Source of the DNA: Candidatus Woesearchaeota archaeon | GTDB lineage: Archaea > Nanobdellota > Nanobdellia > Woesearchaeales > JACPBV01 | NCBI GenBank assembly: GCA_016180135.1 | Contig: JACPBV010000006.1 | Location: 1-55,414 of the forward strand | Direction of reading: 5' to 3' | Length of the DNA stretch: 55,414 bases | Shown: one piece after another, positions 42,201-49,951 of the stretch | Position numbering within the stretch: position 1 is the first letter of the stretch | Layout of the letters: the number at the start of each line of letters is the position of its first letter | The notes under the pieces: model-generated | Seen by the model: only the letters and a program-made list of their open reading frames with translations | Told to the model about the DNA's origin: nothing | The model's database searches: none | Position numbers and translations under genes: made by a program

Positions 42201-42813
42201 AGTTGATGATATGATCTTTGACATCGACATTGCCCAGAAGTATCCGCTTGCTTTTTACGAGGCAGCAGAGCAGTTTCTTGAGCCGGGAACTGTGCCTGTT
42301 GAACGGGTGCATTCACGCCTTCACACGCTCAATGCCTATGAGCATTTTGGGTTTACCCATGACACTTCTGACTTGAACCGGGGAGTGTTATGCTCCGCCT
42401 ACAAGACCCTTCCCTCTATGGAGGAAAAGCTCAAGGGGCAGATGATTCTTGCCGAAAAGATACGTGCTGTCGACCAGGCAGATGTCGCAAGGCTTGTCAT
42501 CGACAAGCATTTTATCAGAGACATCAAGGGAAACCTGAGGAAATTCTCCCAGCAGGAGTTCAGGTGCGTCCAATGCAACGCCAAATACCGGAGGCCGCCT
42601 CTCGCAGGAAAATGCGCGAAGTGCAGCGGAAAACTGCTCTTCACCGTGCCGGAGGGGGCTATCGTAAAATACCTTGAGCCTGCGATCAGCTTAGCTACAA
42701 AGTATGATCTGCCTGCATATGTGAAGCAGAGCCTTGAGCTCGTCAAGAGGCGCGTGGAAGGAATTTTTGGCAAAGAAACTGAGAAGCAGATAGGGCTTGG
42801 AAAATGGTTTTAG
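39286..42813 (+). CDS. dp2: DNA polymerase D large subunit (DP2), 1175 aa
   Basis: DP2 is the catalytic subunit of polymerase D, with a double-psi beta-barrel active site. Recognisable motifs are GPIRSAGGTAAA near residue 145, a zinc-binding stretch of CxxC pairs (about 681-720), the catalytic MRRDCDGDEA near 924-933, a second zinc site (CVQCNAKYRR, KCAKCSGK, about 1095-1120) and a C-terminal PCNA-binding-like KQIGLGKWF. No intein interrupts the DCDGD site. Length is close to the family norm. Confidence 0.96.
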   Translation: MFSDTIQSYFNSIEAQVKEIYEIAGKARSLGFDPEETVPVPLAKDMAERVEGIIGTVCPALFRSGLSQRIKELEKTYGDLDWRVALEISLEVAQEKFCKFESKVKAMETGIRVGIAYLTLGIVASPIEGFVELKLKKTHDGKDFFSLMYSGPIRSAGGTAAAVSVIVADYVRVKMGYAPYDPTEDEVQRLVIELYDYHDYINNLQYLPSADEITFLGRHLPVQVNGDPSEEREVSNFKDLPRVETNRIRSGVCLVLGEGVAQKAKKVYKQLSKWGSSYGLGHWQFLEAFLELQKSVKAKGEQKKEAKVSPVYTYIEDLVAGRPVLTHPLRAGGFRLRYGRSRTSGYSAAAIHPATMAVLHDYLAIGTQLKVERPGKACSLGSCDTIEGPIVKLANGTVIKLGNLAQSGSFKGDVVEILFLGDILFSYGDFFNRAHVLVPPGYCPEWWVQQLEKQIVTLFGSFDISKAASLSGVGQELVEKLLRDPLREIPPAEDAIRLSLGLKVPLHPAHTFYFSLIKPPEFIELLQWMSEGKPFFEGESITKVVLPHRETPKRYLELIGVPHQCASSEFVVLEKEESAIFEKLFGLGRLIDIEKWKACLKEHSLNGTLELINACSPIPLKDKSGIFIGARMGRPEKAKMRKMTGSPHALFPVGDEGGKMRSFQSALEEGKVTAESRIFRCNSCKTETFFGVCERCGQKTAKVFYCNRCGIIESKECPHGKALPFQKREIDIISLFKALQARLGEKNLPDMIKGVRGTSNKEHLPEHLAKGILRAKHDIYVNKDGTTRYDMTQLPITHFKPKEIGTSVGKLLSLGYSLDIHGAPLSDEEQILELKPQDVILPACPDSPEEGADVVFLRMAQFIDDLLAGLYKLPPYFKVKKREDLIGHLINGLAPHISSSIVGRIIGFSKTQGFFAHPFFHAAMRRDCDGDEASATLLLDTLLNFSKEFLPDNRGATQDAPLVLTLRIIPTEVDDMIFDIDIAQKYPLAFYEAAEQFLEPGTVPVERVHSRLHTLNAYEHFGFTHDTSDLNRGVLCSAYKTLPSMEEKLKGQMILAEKIRAVDQADVARLVIDKHFIRDIKGNLRKFSQQEFRCVQCNAKYRRPPLAGKCAKCSGKLLFTVPEGAIVKYLEPAISLATKYDLPAYVKQSLELVKRRVEGIFGKETEKQIGLGKWF

Positions 42814-42933
42814 AGCTGAGAAAGTCATAGCAGGGTGCTTGTTTAATCACAGAAATCCCCGCTTCTGACGGGAAGGGTCAATAAGAAAACCTGTAAGGGC
42901 CCCTGCAGGCCGGGCGCAGAATAGCCATGCAGT

Positions 42934-43344
42934 TCACACTGCCCCTTTGATGGGGTGCCGCACACCGCAGGCTTGGCATTTTAAAAATGGGATATTTCCT
43001 TCTTTTTCTATCTTGGTGTCAGGCTTGCCGCAATCGGAGCAGAGGACAAATTCTTCAGCATACTGCCTGATCTTCTCATTGATCTTTGTTGCGGAAACTT
43101 TTGCGCCGACAATGACACTCCCGCTTCTCTTGATCTCTCCCGGAGTTGCCAGCTCCTTGAGTATGTATTTCAGCAGGTGGTGGGAGTCACGGCGCAGAAT
43201 ATCTGCGACCTCGATGAAATTACTTAATATGGTGCGGTTTCCCTGGACATGCCCCCTGATATTGGGGATCTCAAACCTCTGTTTCTCGAAGACAGACGGG
43301 GGCAAACTTTCCCTGACCTTCCTGAGCATTTCCACATATTCCAT
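42934..43344 (-). CDS. eif2b: Translation initiation factor aIF2 subunit beta, 136 aa
   Basis: aIF2-beta is part of the heterotrimer that delivers initiator tRNA to the small ribosomal subunit. The central domain (RFEIPNIRGHVQGNRTILSN) and the C-terminal zinc ribbon (CSDCGKPDTKI and CQACGVRHPI) are both clear. Length is typical. ATG 43344 lies about 25 bases from TATATAAAG (complement, 43368-43376), so the mRNA is leaderless. A perfect 14-base palindrome covers the transcription start region (43350-43363). Confidence 0.95.
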   Translation of the reverse strand: MEYVEMLRKVRESLPPSVFEKQRFEIPNIRGHVQGNRTILSNFIEVADILRRDSHHLLKYILKELATPGEIKRSGSVIVGAKVSATKINEKIRQYAEEFVLCSDCGKPDTKIEKEGNIPFLKCQACGVRHPIKGAV

Positions 43345-43349
43345 TGCAG

Positions 43350-43363
43350 CTGGGAATTCCCAG
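43350..43363. promoter_or_regulatory. Perfect 14-base palindrome in the aIF2-beta promoter
   Basis: CTGGGAATTCCCAG lies between the TATA box (43368-43376) and ATG 43344. A dimeric regulator bound there would block transcription initiation. Confidence 0.5.
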
Positions 43364-43444
43364 AGGCTATATAAAGGTGTTTGTTGCGGGGAGGTTGGTG
43401 CGAAACTCTCCTTTTGGTCGGGTTGCCATCAGGCAAATCCATAA

Positions 43445-43619
43445 TGTCAAAACCGAATGTCGACATTCTCCGTTTGGGTTATCTTGCGTTCCGGTCTGCG
43501 GACGGAGGGATAATCCAGCGTTCCTGTCCCTTCGGGAAGGAGGGCGACCCCCTTGTCAGCTGAATAAACTCAGCAAATGATTTTTACTTTAGGCTGCTAA
43601 CCTATATTTTGAACGGTGC
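43445..43619 (+). repeat. Family A element (copy A5)
   Basis: In the plus direction the conserved 41-base block (complement of 43574-43614) ends at GAACGGTGC (43619). The interior has the CCTTCGGGAAGG palindrome shared with copy A2 and an AATGTCGACATTC palindrome near the far boundary, which is approximate. The conserved end faces the gene at 43667. This fills most of the 43345-43666 gap. Confidence 0.8.
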
Positions 43620-43636
43620 CGTCTGAAAACAAAATA

Positions 43637-43644
43637 TATATAAA
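43637..43644 (+). promoter_or_regulatory. TATA box of the spoIIM-like gene, next to element A5
   Basis: TATATAAA (within TATATATAAA from 43635) lies 22-30 bases before ATG 43667. Fifteen to seventeen bases separate it from the element terminus at 43619. Confidence 0.65.
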
Positions 43645-43666
43645 CCTGTTCCTGAAGGCTGATAAT

Positions 43667-44500
43667 ATGGTTCTTGAAGAGCTTATTGATGCCTTGCGGG
43701 CAGAAGCGAAGCCATGGAAACTGTTTTTCCTCGGCGCATTATACGCTTCGGTTGCGATGGGGCTCAGCCTGTGGATATTCAAGCCCTATGCTTCTCTGGT
43801 GATGATCTTCCTGACCGTGCTTGCCACTGTCCCCCTGATAATGAATACACTTAAAGTCGAGGAGGCAAAAGACCTTGCCGGCTCCGGCGAGAGTATCCTG
43901 CTCAAAGAGCACGGTAAGGCATTGAGCTTTCTCATCTTCATGTTCCTGGGGTTTACCCTCGCATTTACGTTCTGGTATGTCATTCTGCCGGCAGACCTGA
44001 CGCTGACTCTGTTTTCGATCCAGGCAAAGACCATCAACGAGATTAACACCCAGATTACCGGGCAGGCAATCCAGCAATTCACCCTCTTCTCAAAAATTTT
44101 CTTCAACAACATGAAGGTGCTCATCTTCTGCCTTATCTTCTCCTTCCTGTATGGTTCAGGAGCATTGTTTATCCTTACTTGGAATGCTTCAGTCATAGCA
44201 ACAGCGATTGGCAACTTCATCCGTTCCAACATCTCTGAAGCATCATCGGTAATGCACTACTTCGAGATATCTTCTTTGGGCATCATGAGATATTTTATCC
44301 ACGGTGTCCCGGAAATCCTCGCCTATTTCCTTGGAGGGCTTGCTGCAGGCATCATCTCTATTGCAGTCATCAATCACGACTTTGGGTCAAAGAAATTCAG
44401 GTCAGTCATCATGGATTCTGCCGACCTGCTGCTGCTGGCGATTATCACGCTTATCTTTGCCGCGCTGATAGAAGTCTTTGTGACACCGGTATTGTTCTAG
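43667..44500 (+). CDS. SpoIIM/DUF95-family membrane protein, 277 aa
   Basis: The protein has five or six hydrophobic helices and the SpoIIM-like phrases NNMKVLIFCLIFSFLYG, GSGALFILTWNASVIATAIG and HGVPEILAYFLGGLAAGI. The family occurs in most archaea; its bacterial namesake acts in membrane remodelling during sporulation, and the archaeal function is unknown. ATG 43667 is supported by the TATA box 22 bases upstream. It stands alone, divergent from aIF2-beta. Confidence 0.85.
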   Translation: MVLEELIDALRAEAKPWKLFFLGALYASVAMGLSLWIFKPYASLVMIFLTVLATVPLIMNTLKVEEAKDLAGSGESILLKEHGKALSFLIFMFLGFTLAFTFWYVILPADLTLTLFSIQAKTINEINTQITGQAIQQFTLFSKIFFNNMKVLIFCLIFSFLYGSGALFILTWNASVIATAIGNFIRSNISEASSVMHYFEISSLGIMRYFIHGVPEILAYFLGGLAAGIISIAVINHDFGSKKFRSVIMDSADLLLLAIITLIFAALIEVFVTPVLF

Positions 44501-44512
44501 TGCTCTGGCAGC

Positions 44513-44707
44513 TTAATTAATCAACATTTCTACCGTCAGCAATGATGTATAGAACATAGTGTATCGGGGGGCTGTCTTCCGACATTTCCATATCCTTATC
44601 GGACTGATCTCTTTATAGGCTAACCCCCTTATCCTATCTAAGATTTTTTTTTGGGTTGCTGCCCTTTTCCCCCATACATCTCTCCGTGCCAGCGCCTGGC
44701 TTTTCAT
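44513..44707 (-). CDS. Possible small basic protein, 64 aa
   Basis: The ATG at 44707 overlaps the stop of the RPA-like gene in the ATGA arrangement typical of translational coupling. The product is basic (KRAATQKKILDRIRGL) with no recognised domain. Coupling and codon choice support it, but the amino-acid sequence is unremarkable, so it may be a chance frame in a trailer. Confidence 0.35.
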   Translation of the reverse strand: MKSQALARRDVWGKRAATQKKILDRIRGLAYKEISPIRIWKCRKTAPRYTMFYTSLLTVEMLIN

Positions 44708-45330
44708 TCCAGCACTTTGAGCTTTCCGGGCCTCACTTCAAACAGTTCGCCTTCAGCAACCATCTTCTTGATAAGCCATTCAGCATCCTGCCTTGCCAGG
44801 TTGTTAATGATCTCCTGCATGTCAGCGCCGGGGCCGCTGTCTTTCTCCTTCACAAGGCTGAAGATAGTGTGGGTGACCTCTTCTTTCTGGATGGGCGGCG
44901 ATTCAGGGGACATAGATGGCATCTTAAGAGACTGCGCAAGCTCATATTTCCTCAGCTCACCCCATCCCCTGTCAACTTTTTTCACGATCTCCAGAACAAG
45001 ATAGCGCTCGTCAAGATATTCCCTCGGGCGCCCGATGACCATCACCATATCCCCGACAGCGGCGTTCCCCAGGGCGGCATGCTCCTCAAAGCTCCTGACA
45101 GAGATCCTTCCTGTTCCGTCATCAAGGGTTATGCTTTGGTAAACAGAATTTTCCTGAGCATCGCTGGACACTACTACTCCGATGATATTTGCCCGCGAGA
45201 TCTTTTTATCGCCGATCATGACAAAGTTTGGAACCCAGTCTCCCTCCTCCTTGGTGTAGGTTCCTTCAAGGATATCCTTGATGCTGGTTTTGTAGGCAAT
45301 CTGCCTTTTAGGAATAGTCTTTTGTTCCAT
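44704..45330 (-). CDS. OB-fold ssDNA-binding protein (RPA32-like), 208 aa
   Basis: An OB fold spans about residues 40-125 (ISRANIIGVVVSSDAQ, TLDDGTGRISVRSFEE, GDMVMVIGRPREY), followed by a Ser/Pro linker and a C-terminal winged helix (about 150-208). This is the layout of RPA32-type subunits that cover single-stranded DNA in replication and repair. It follows mcm by 66 bases on the same strand, supporting a replication role. It could also be a general OB-fold protein of the same clan. Confidence 0.82.
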   Translation of the reverse strand: MEQKTIPKRQIAYKTSIKDILEGTYTKEEGDWVPNFVMIGDKKISRANIIGVVVSSDAQENSVYQSITLDDGTGRISVRSFEEHAALGNAAVGDMVMVIGRPREYLDERYLVLEIVKKVDRGWGELRKYELAQSLKMPSMSPESPPIQKEEVTHTIFSLVKEKDSGPGADMQEIINNLARQDAEWLIKKMVAEGELFEVRPGKLKVLE

Positions 45331-45396
45331 GTGTTCCCTTTTCCTGAAGCTGTCCTTCTAAACTTCCTGTCAATCTGTGCAGCGTACAAATAATGG

Positions 45397-47436
45397 CTAC
45401 ATCTTGGTCACAAATCCGGGTTTTGGCTCAAAGAGGTCGCCGGTGCGCTTCAGCTTCTCAATGGTCTCATCGACTTTGTCTTCTGAGATCCCCTTCTCTC
45501 TTGCAGCAGCAAGAACATCTTCAAGCGGAATAGTCTTCCCCATCTTCTTCTCCAGGTCAGCGATAATCTCTTTGACGATGAGGATGGAATTCCTTGCAGA
45601 TGCTGAAACTCCGGTAGCGATCCTGTCAATATCTATCTTTCCTGTCTCCTTATCTAGCCCAACATCTCTTAGCGAGTATTCCAGGATTTTTATGGCGTTC
45701 TTTGAATCCTTCCGCGTGACTTCATCGCCGAGGCGGATCCTTGCATGCGCTTCGCTGAGCCTTACCAGGGCCTCAAGCTGCCTTGCTGAGATAGGGATAG
45801 TCTTAAAGCCCTCTTCGGTGCTTCCTGAAAGCCTCATCTTGATATAATATCTTTTAATCTCCTCAATCGCCCCGTCGGTGAGCTTTGGGAAAACCTTCTG
45901 CTTTGCATAGGCTATAAATTTTTTCAAAAGATTAGTATCTATCTCCGGCTCTTTCGTTTCCGGCGATTGGTGGAGGTTCAGCATATGGGAGGCAAGCTGC
46001 GTATCATGCTTTTCGTCAGGAAGATCCTTGATAGTAAATATCAGGTCAAACCTATTGATCAGCGTCGGCGGAAGGTCGATCTGCTCGGCAATGATCCCGT
46101 AGGGGTCAAACCTTCCGAATTTGGGATTTGCCGCCGCCAGGACTGTCGTGCGGGCGATGAGCGTTGCCTGGATGTTTGCCTTGCTGATGCTTACCGTCTG
46201 GTTTTCCATAGCTTCGTGCATCGCAGAGCGGTCTTCAGGTGAAATTTTGTCCATCTCATCGATGCAGCATAATCCGTTTGAGGCAAGGACCATGGCTCCT
46301 GCTTCCAGAGACCACCCTCGGAGAAACTCATCTTTAACGACAGACGCAGTCAGCCCTGCTGCAGACACACCTTTTCCGGAAACATACCTCGATTTTGGCG
46401 CGATTGTATTTGCGCGCTTCAGCAGCGCGCTCTTTCCCGACCCTGGGTCGCCGCACAGGAGCACGTGCATATCGCCCCTGCTCATCACCCCGTCGCTTCT
46501 TCTCTTGTGCACACCGCCGACCAGCTGAAGCAGGATAGCCTCTTTGATGGGCTCATGGCCGAAGATCGATGGGGCGACCGACGCGATAAGCTTTTCCATA
46601 GCCTTCGGGTCTGCAGCCAGCTCCCGTATCTGGCGCTCCTCTTCTTCAGTGATATTCACTTCCAAAAAAGTTTCTTCTGAAGCTTCCACCTCGTTTGCCT
46701 CGATCATCAGGTCAAATGTTGTGGAGGTTGCCCCTGTCCTTGTCAGGATGGGAACTTCTTTGGTGATGCCGACGACGGTAATCTTCGAGCCAGGTGAAGT
46801 TTTCCGCTCGGAAAGCGGAGATACCAGGTCATCTTTCAGGAAGACCTTCATCCTTTTTGGCTGCTCTCCGCCGGACAGGTTTTCCGGAGCCTCTTCCAGG
46901 ACCAGGCCCTGCGCGTCCACAAGCTCTTTTGCAACCAGGATAAACTTCCCCTTTCTTCCGCAGCCGCACCGTGATGGCTCCTTAAAGCTCTGCTCTATCT
47001 GAAGGATCGAAATGACATTGCCGCACGAGGGGCATTCGAATTTTGCATTGGTGACCTGAGGCCTTACATCTGATTTCTGCCTGACGATGCCTACAGACTG
47101 GTAAAGCTTGCCCAGATGCTTGCTCCTGATATCGCGGATCATCAGGTGCCGGGTTTCCGGCAGGTTGGCGAAACGGGCCCTTACCTTCGGGCTGCCCTCC
47201 AGATCAATCTGTGCAAGGGCCTGCTCTGCAGCGGCAATTGCCTCTTCAGGCTTCTCCAGAAGATATTCAGCCAGGTCAACATCGAACAGGCTTAAATCCT
47301 TAAAGTCAATAACTAAGAAATTATCCCCTTTCCTGACATTCCTATGGAGGATAGGGAGAAAGCTCTTGTCAATAAATTCCTGAAACCGCTCCACAGGCTG
47401 GAGCTCAACGGTGTTTTCAATTATCTCCTCTCCCAT
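45397..47436 (-). CDS. mcm: MCM replicative helicase, 679 aa
   Basis: MCM is the hexameric 3'-5' helicase of the archaeal replisome. An N-terminal DNA-binding domain with a zinc site (CPSCGN and CGCG near residues 138-160), Walker A GDPGSGKSALLK near 328-339, Walker B CCIDEMDKI near 390, and the arginine finger in LINRFDLIF near 460 are all present, then a C-terminal winged helix. ATG 47436 follows GGGGGAG; a TTG at 47451 is an alternative. It sits between tbp and the RPA-like gene. Confidence 0.96.
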   Translation of the reverse strand: MGEEIIENTVELQPVERFQEFIDKSFLPILHRNVRKGDNFLVIDFKDLSLFDVDLAEYLLEKPEEAIAAAEQALAQIDLEGSPKVRARFANLPETRHLMIRDIRSKHLGKLYQSVGIVRQKSDVRPQVTNAKFECPSCGNVISILQIEQSFKEPSRCGCGRKGKFILVAKELVDAQGLVLEEAPENLSGGEQPKRMKVFLKDDLVSPLSERKTSPGSKITVVGITKEVPILTRTGATSTTFDLMIEANEVEASEETFLEVNITEEEERQIRELAADPKAMEKLIASVAPSIFGHEPIKEAILLQLVGGVHKRRSDGVMSRGDMHVLLCGDPGSGKSALLKRANTIAPKSRYVSGKGVSAAGLTASVVKDEFLRGWSLEAGAMVLASNGLCCIDEMDKISPEDRSAMHEAMENQTVSISKANIQATLIARTTVLAAANPKFGRFDPYGIIAEQIDLPPTLINRFDLIFTIKDLPDEKHDTQLASHMLNLHQSPETKEPEIDTNLLKKFIAYAKQKVFPKLTDGAIEEIKRYYIKMRLSGSTEEGFKTIPISARQLEALVRLSEAHARIRLGDEVTRKDSKNAIKILEYSLRDVGLDKETGKIDIDRIATGVSASARNSILIVKEIIADLEKKMGKTIPLEDVLAAAREKGISEDKVDETIEKLKRTGDLFEPKPGFVTKM

Positions 47437-47508
47437 AGCTCCCCCAAACAACGATGGGAATACCTTACCAGTTAAATTCCAGAAAGGTATGCCTAAAACT
47501 CATGATGC

Positions 47509-48066
47509 CTATGCTTTGACCTTTTTTAAGTTGATGATCAGCTTATCCAGCGCCAGATGCACCTCTTTCTCTGATTTTGTGCCGGTGCACACTATCTTCC
47601 CGTTGCTGAACAGCAGGAATGTAGCTTTTGCCTCTTCAAGCTTGTAGACCAGACCCGGAAACTGCTCTGGCTCATACTCCGTGTTCTCCAATTTCATCGC
47701 AAGGACATTAAGGTTAAGGTCCATCCCGACGCTGCCGGAAGCGACGATGTTCTGGATCTTGATCTCCGGGTCAATCGTGATCTTGATGTTGATCTTTTCA
47801 AGGCTCTTGATGATCTTTTTGATGCTTTCATTAACTTTCTCCATGGATCTTGCGCCGGTGCAGACAACTTTTCCGGAACTGAATATCAGGGCTGACGTCT
47901 TTGGCTCCTTGATCCTGATGACAAGCCCCGGAAACTGCTCCGGATTGTATTCAGTATTGGACAGCGTTGCAGCCATCTTTTCCAGCGGGATGTCATGCTT
48001 TAAGGAAGTGCTCACCACAATATTAACAACTTTAATATCTCTCTTTGCAGGTTTTTCTTTTGCCAT
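47509..48066 (-). CDS. tbp: TATA-box-binding protein, 185 aa
   Basis: The two direct TBP repeats are obvious: NTEYNPEQFPGLVIRI and NTEYEPEQFPGLVYKL, each followed by a (S/G)GKxVCTG phrase. TBP bends promoter DNA and recruits TFB and RNA polymerase. ATG 48066 has GAGGGTG upstream. A TATA box (TATTTAAAC, complement near 48092-48103) precedes it. It appears to head a tbp-mcm-RPA cluster, an unusual link between transcription and replication genes. Confidence 0.96.
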   Translation of the reverse strand: MAKEKPAKRDIKVVNIVVSTSLKHDIPLEKMAATLSNTEYNPEQFPGLVIRIKEPKTSALIFSSGKVVCTGARSMEKVNESIKKIIKSLEKINIKITIDPEIKIQNIVASGSVGMDLNLNVLAMKLENTEYEPEQFPGLVYKLEEAKATFLLFSNGKIVCTGTKSEKEVHLALDKLIINLKKVKA

Positions 48067-48197
48067 CGTCACCCTCAAAACTGTTTATAAATGGTTTAAA
48101 TAGGGGGTAGTTTATAAATGTTTTTGGAGAATACAACTCAAAGAAATTAGTGGGACAAATCTAAATGGTTACTATACTCGCATTATCTTGGTTCAGG

Positions 48198-48227
48198 CCG
48201 CAGGGTTGCTGTCCCGCAACCAGGCGG
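48198..48227. other. Strong hairpin downstream of cimA
   Basis: CCGC-AG-GGTTGC, a six-base loop, then GCAACC-AG-GCGG form a near-perfect stem with one symmetric AG/AG internal loop. There is no T tract, so it is not a standard terminator. The repeated ATCTTGG phrases on both sides (near 48185 and 48243) suggest a structured RNA, but no RNA family is recognised. The 48067-48265 gap otherwise holds the tbp promoter. Confidence 0.5.
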
Positions 48228-48265
48228 CGCGCAGTAGCTTAGTATCTTGGCGCAAGGACTTAGGC

Positions 48266-49837
48266 TTAACGCCCGTCATTTCTCAGCAGGCAGTAGCTGA
48301 ATGCCTTTTGCAGAGCCTCTAAGGAAGCTTCGAGGATGTTTGTAGAAACCCCTACAGTGCCAAACTCCTCGTCATTGTTCTTAAACTCAATGTAAACCCT
48401 GACGGAGCTTGAAGGGCCCTGGTCTTCAGCGATCACGACTTTGTAGTTTGTGAGCTTCATCTCCTTCGGGCCGCCAAATGGTCCGGCAATGTCTTTCAGC
48501 GCATGGAAAAATGCATCGACGGGGCCGCCTTGGACCTTCCTCGTGGCTTCGTGCTCTTCATCATTGATCTTTGCTTTCAGGTAGCATTCAGAATACTCCC
48601 CTTCCTTCCTTCCCGAAAGGATCTTCCAGTCTGTGACGACGATGATATTGGATTTGTTGCCAAAATGCTTTTCTTTGAGCAGGAACTGCTCCGCATAGAT
48701 TGTCCCCATGTCATACCCTTTGTTCTCCATCGCTTCAACGTCCCGGAGCATCGCTTTTACCCTCGGATCCTCTTTGGAGGTTGCAATTGAGAACTTTCTC
48801 AGGATTTCAAGGACGTTGGCTTTGCCGCTCAGGTCGCTTAAGATAACTTCCCGCTTATTTCCGACTGCAGCAGGATCGATGTGCTCATAGGAGGCGCCTT
48901 TTACGATGGCATCCACATGAACCCCCCCTTTATGGCTGAAGGCTTCCTTCCCAACAAATGGCTTTTTGGGATCCGGCTTCGCATTTGCAAGAGAATATAT
49001 CCTGTTGGATAGTTGTGTCAGTTTCTCCAGCCTTATCGACGGCAGAATAACTCCTTTTTTCAGGATGAGATTGGGTATGATCTGGGTAAGATCCGCATTT
49101 CCGATGCGCTCCCCGAATCCATTCATCGTGCCCTGCACCATCTCAACACCTCTGTTTACGGCTGCAAGAGAGTTGGCAACCCCTATCCCGCAGTCATTAT
49201 GGCAGTGGATGCCGAGCTTTATCGGAAGGTTTTCTTTTTGGATGAACGACTTCACGGTTTCAATGGTGCCAACTAGCTCATCAGTCATCGTCCCTCCGTT
49301 GGTGTCGCACAATACTGCAAATGCAGCTCCTCCCATCGAGGCTGCCCTGATGCATGCCAATGCATATACTTCATTGTCCTTAAATCCGTCAAAGAAATGC
49401 TCAAGGTCATAAAACACCTCGAGATTTTTGCTCTTCAGAAAAGCGATGCTCTCTTCTATTGAAGTAAGGTTCTCTTCCGGAGTGATCCCCAGCTGTTTCT
49501 CTACATGCTGTTTCCAGGTCTTGCCAAAAATGCATGCGGTTTTTGCGCCTGAAGCGATAATCCCCTGAAGGTTGCCATCTTCCCCTGCAGAGGCATTTTT
49601 TCTTTTCGTGCTCCCGAAGGCAACAATCCTGCTGTGCTTCAGGCTGAGTTTTTTTGCCTCCGAAAAGACTTCCATCTCCCTCTGTGAAGCTGAAGGCCAG
49701 CCGAGCTCGATATAATCCACGCCAAAATCGTCAAGCGCCTGGGCTATCGCAAGCTTGTCCTGCACCGAAAAGTTGATGCTTGCGCTTTGGCAGCCATCCC
49801 TCAGCAGGGTGTCATAGATGATAATCTGGGGAGCCAT
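48266..49837 (-). CDS. cimA: Citramalate synthase (CimA), 523 aa
   Basis: CimA condenses acetyl-CoA and pyruvate to (R)-citramalate, the start of the threonine-independent isoleucine route. The HMGL-like barrel has DTLLRDGCQS at the N-terminus, GIHCHNDCGIGVANSL with the metal-binding HxH, and the FSHKGGVHVDAI phrase. The C-terminal LeuA-type regulatory domain (about 390-520) is present. Length matches CimA rather than the short homocitrate synthases. No other isoleucine-pathway gene is in the window. TTTATAAAA near 49860-49869 is its TATA box. Confidence 0.9.
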   Translation of the reverse strand: MAPQIIIYDTLLRDGCQSASINFSVQDKLAIAQALDDFGVDYIELGWPSASQREMEVFSEAKKLSLKHSRIVAFGSTKRKNASAGEDGNLQGIIASGAKTACIFGKTWKQHVEKQLGITPEENLTSIEESIAFLKSKNLEVFYDLEHFFDGFKDNEVYALACIRAASMGGAAFAVLCDTNGGTMTDELVGTIETVKSFIQKENLPIKLGIHCHNDCGIGVANSLAAVNRGVEMVQGTMNGFGERIGNADLTQIIPNLILKKGVILPSIRLEKLTQLSNRIYSLANAKPDPKKPFVGKEAFSHKGGVHVDAIVKGASYEHIDPAAVGNKREVILSDLSGKANVLEILRKFSIATSKEDPRVKAMLRDVEAMENKGYDMGTIYAEQFLLKEKHFGNKSNIIVVTDWKILSGRKEGEYSECYLKAKINDEEHEATRKVQGGPVDAFFHALKDIAGPFGGPKEMKLTNYKVVIAEDQGPSSSVRVYIEFKNNDEEFGTVGVSTNILEASLEALQKAFSYCLLRNDGR

Positions 49838-49951
49838 TTTTTCAGAGATAACTGCCGGAATTTTATAAATGTTTTGTGAAACTTCATTTTTGTCACTCTG
49901 GAATGGTTAAACAACGAAAGGTTTAAAAAGGGCCTTAGGCTCCACTCCTGT

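Noticed and set aside
48181..48265. Possible tRNA gene near GGTTCAGG
   Set aside because: No acceptor stem or T-arm consensus with a 7-base anticodon loop could be folded; only the single hairpin is supported.
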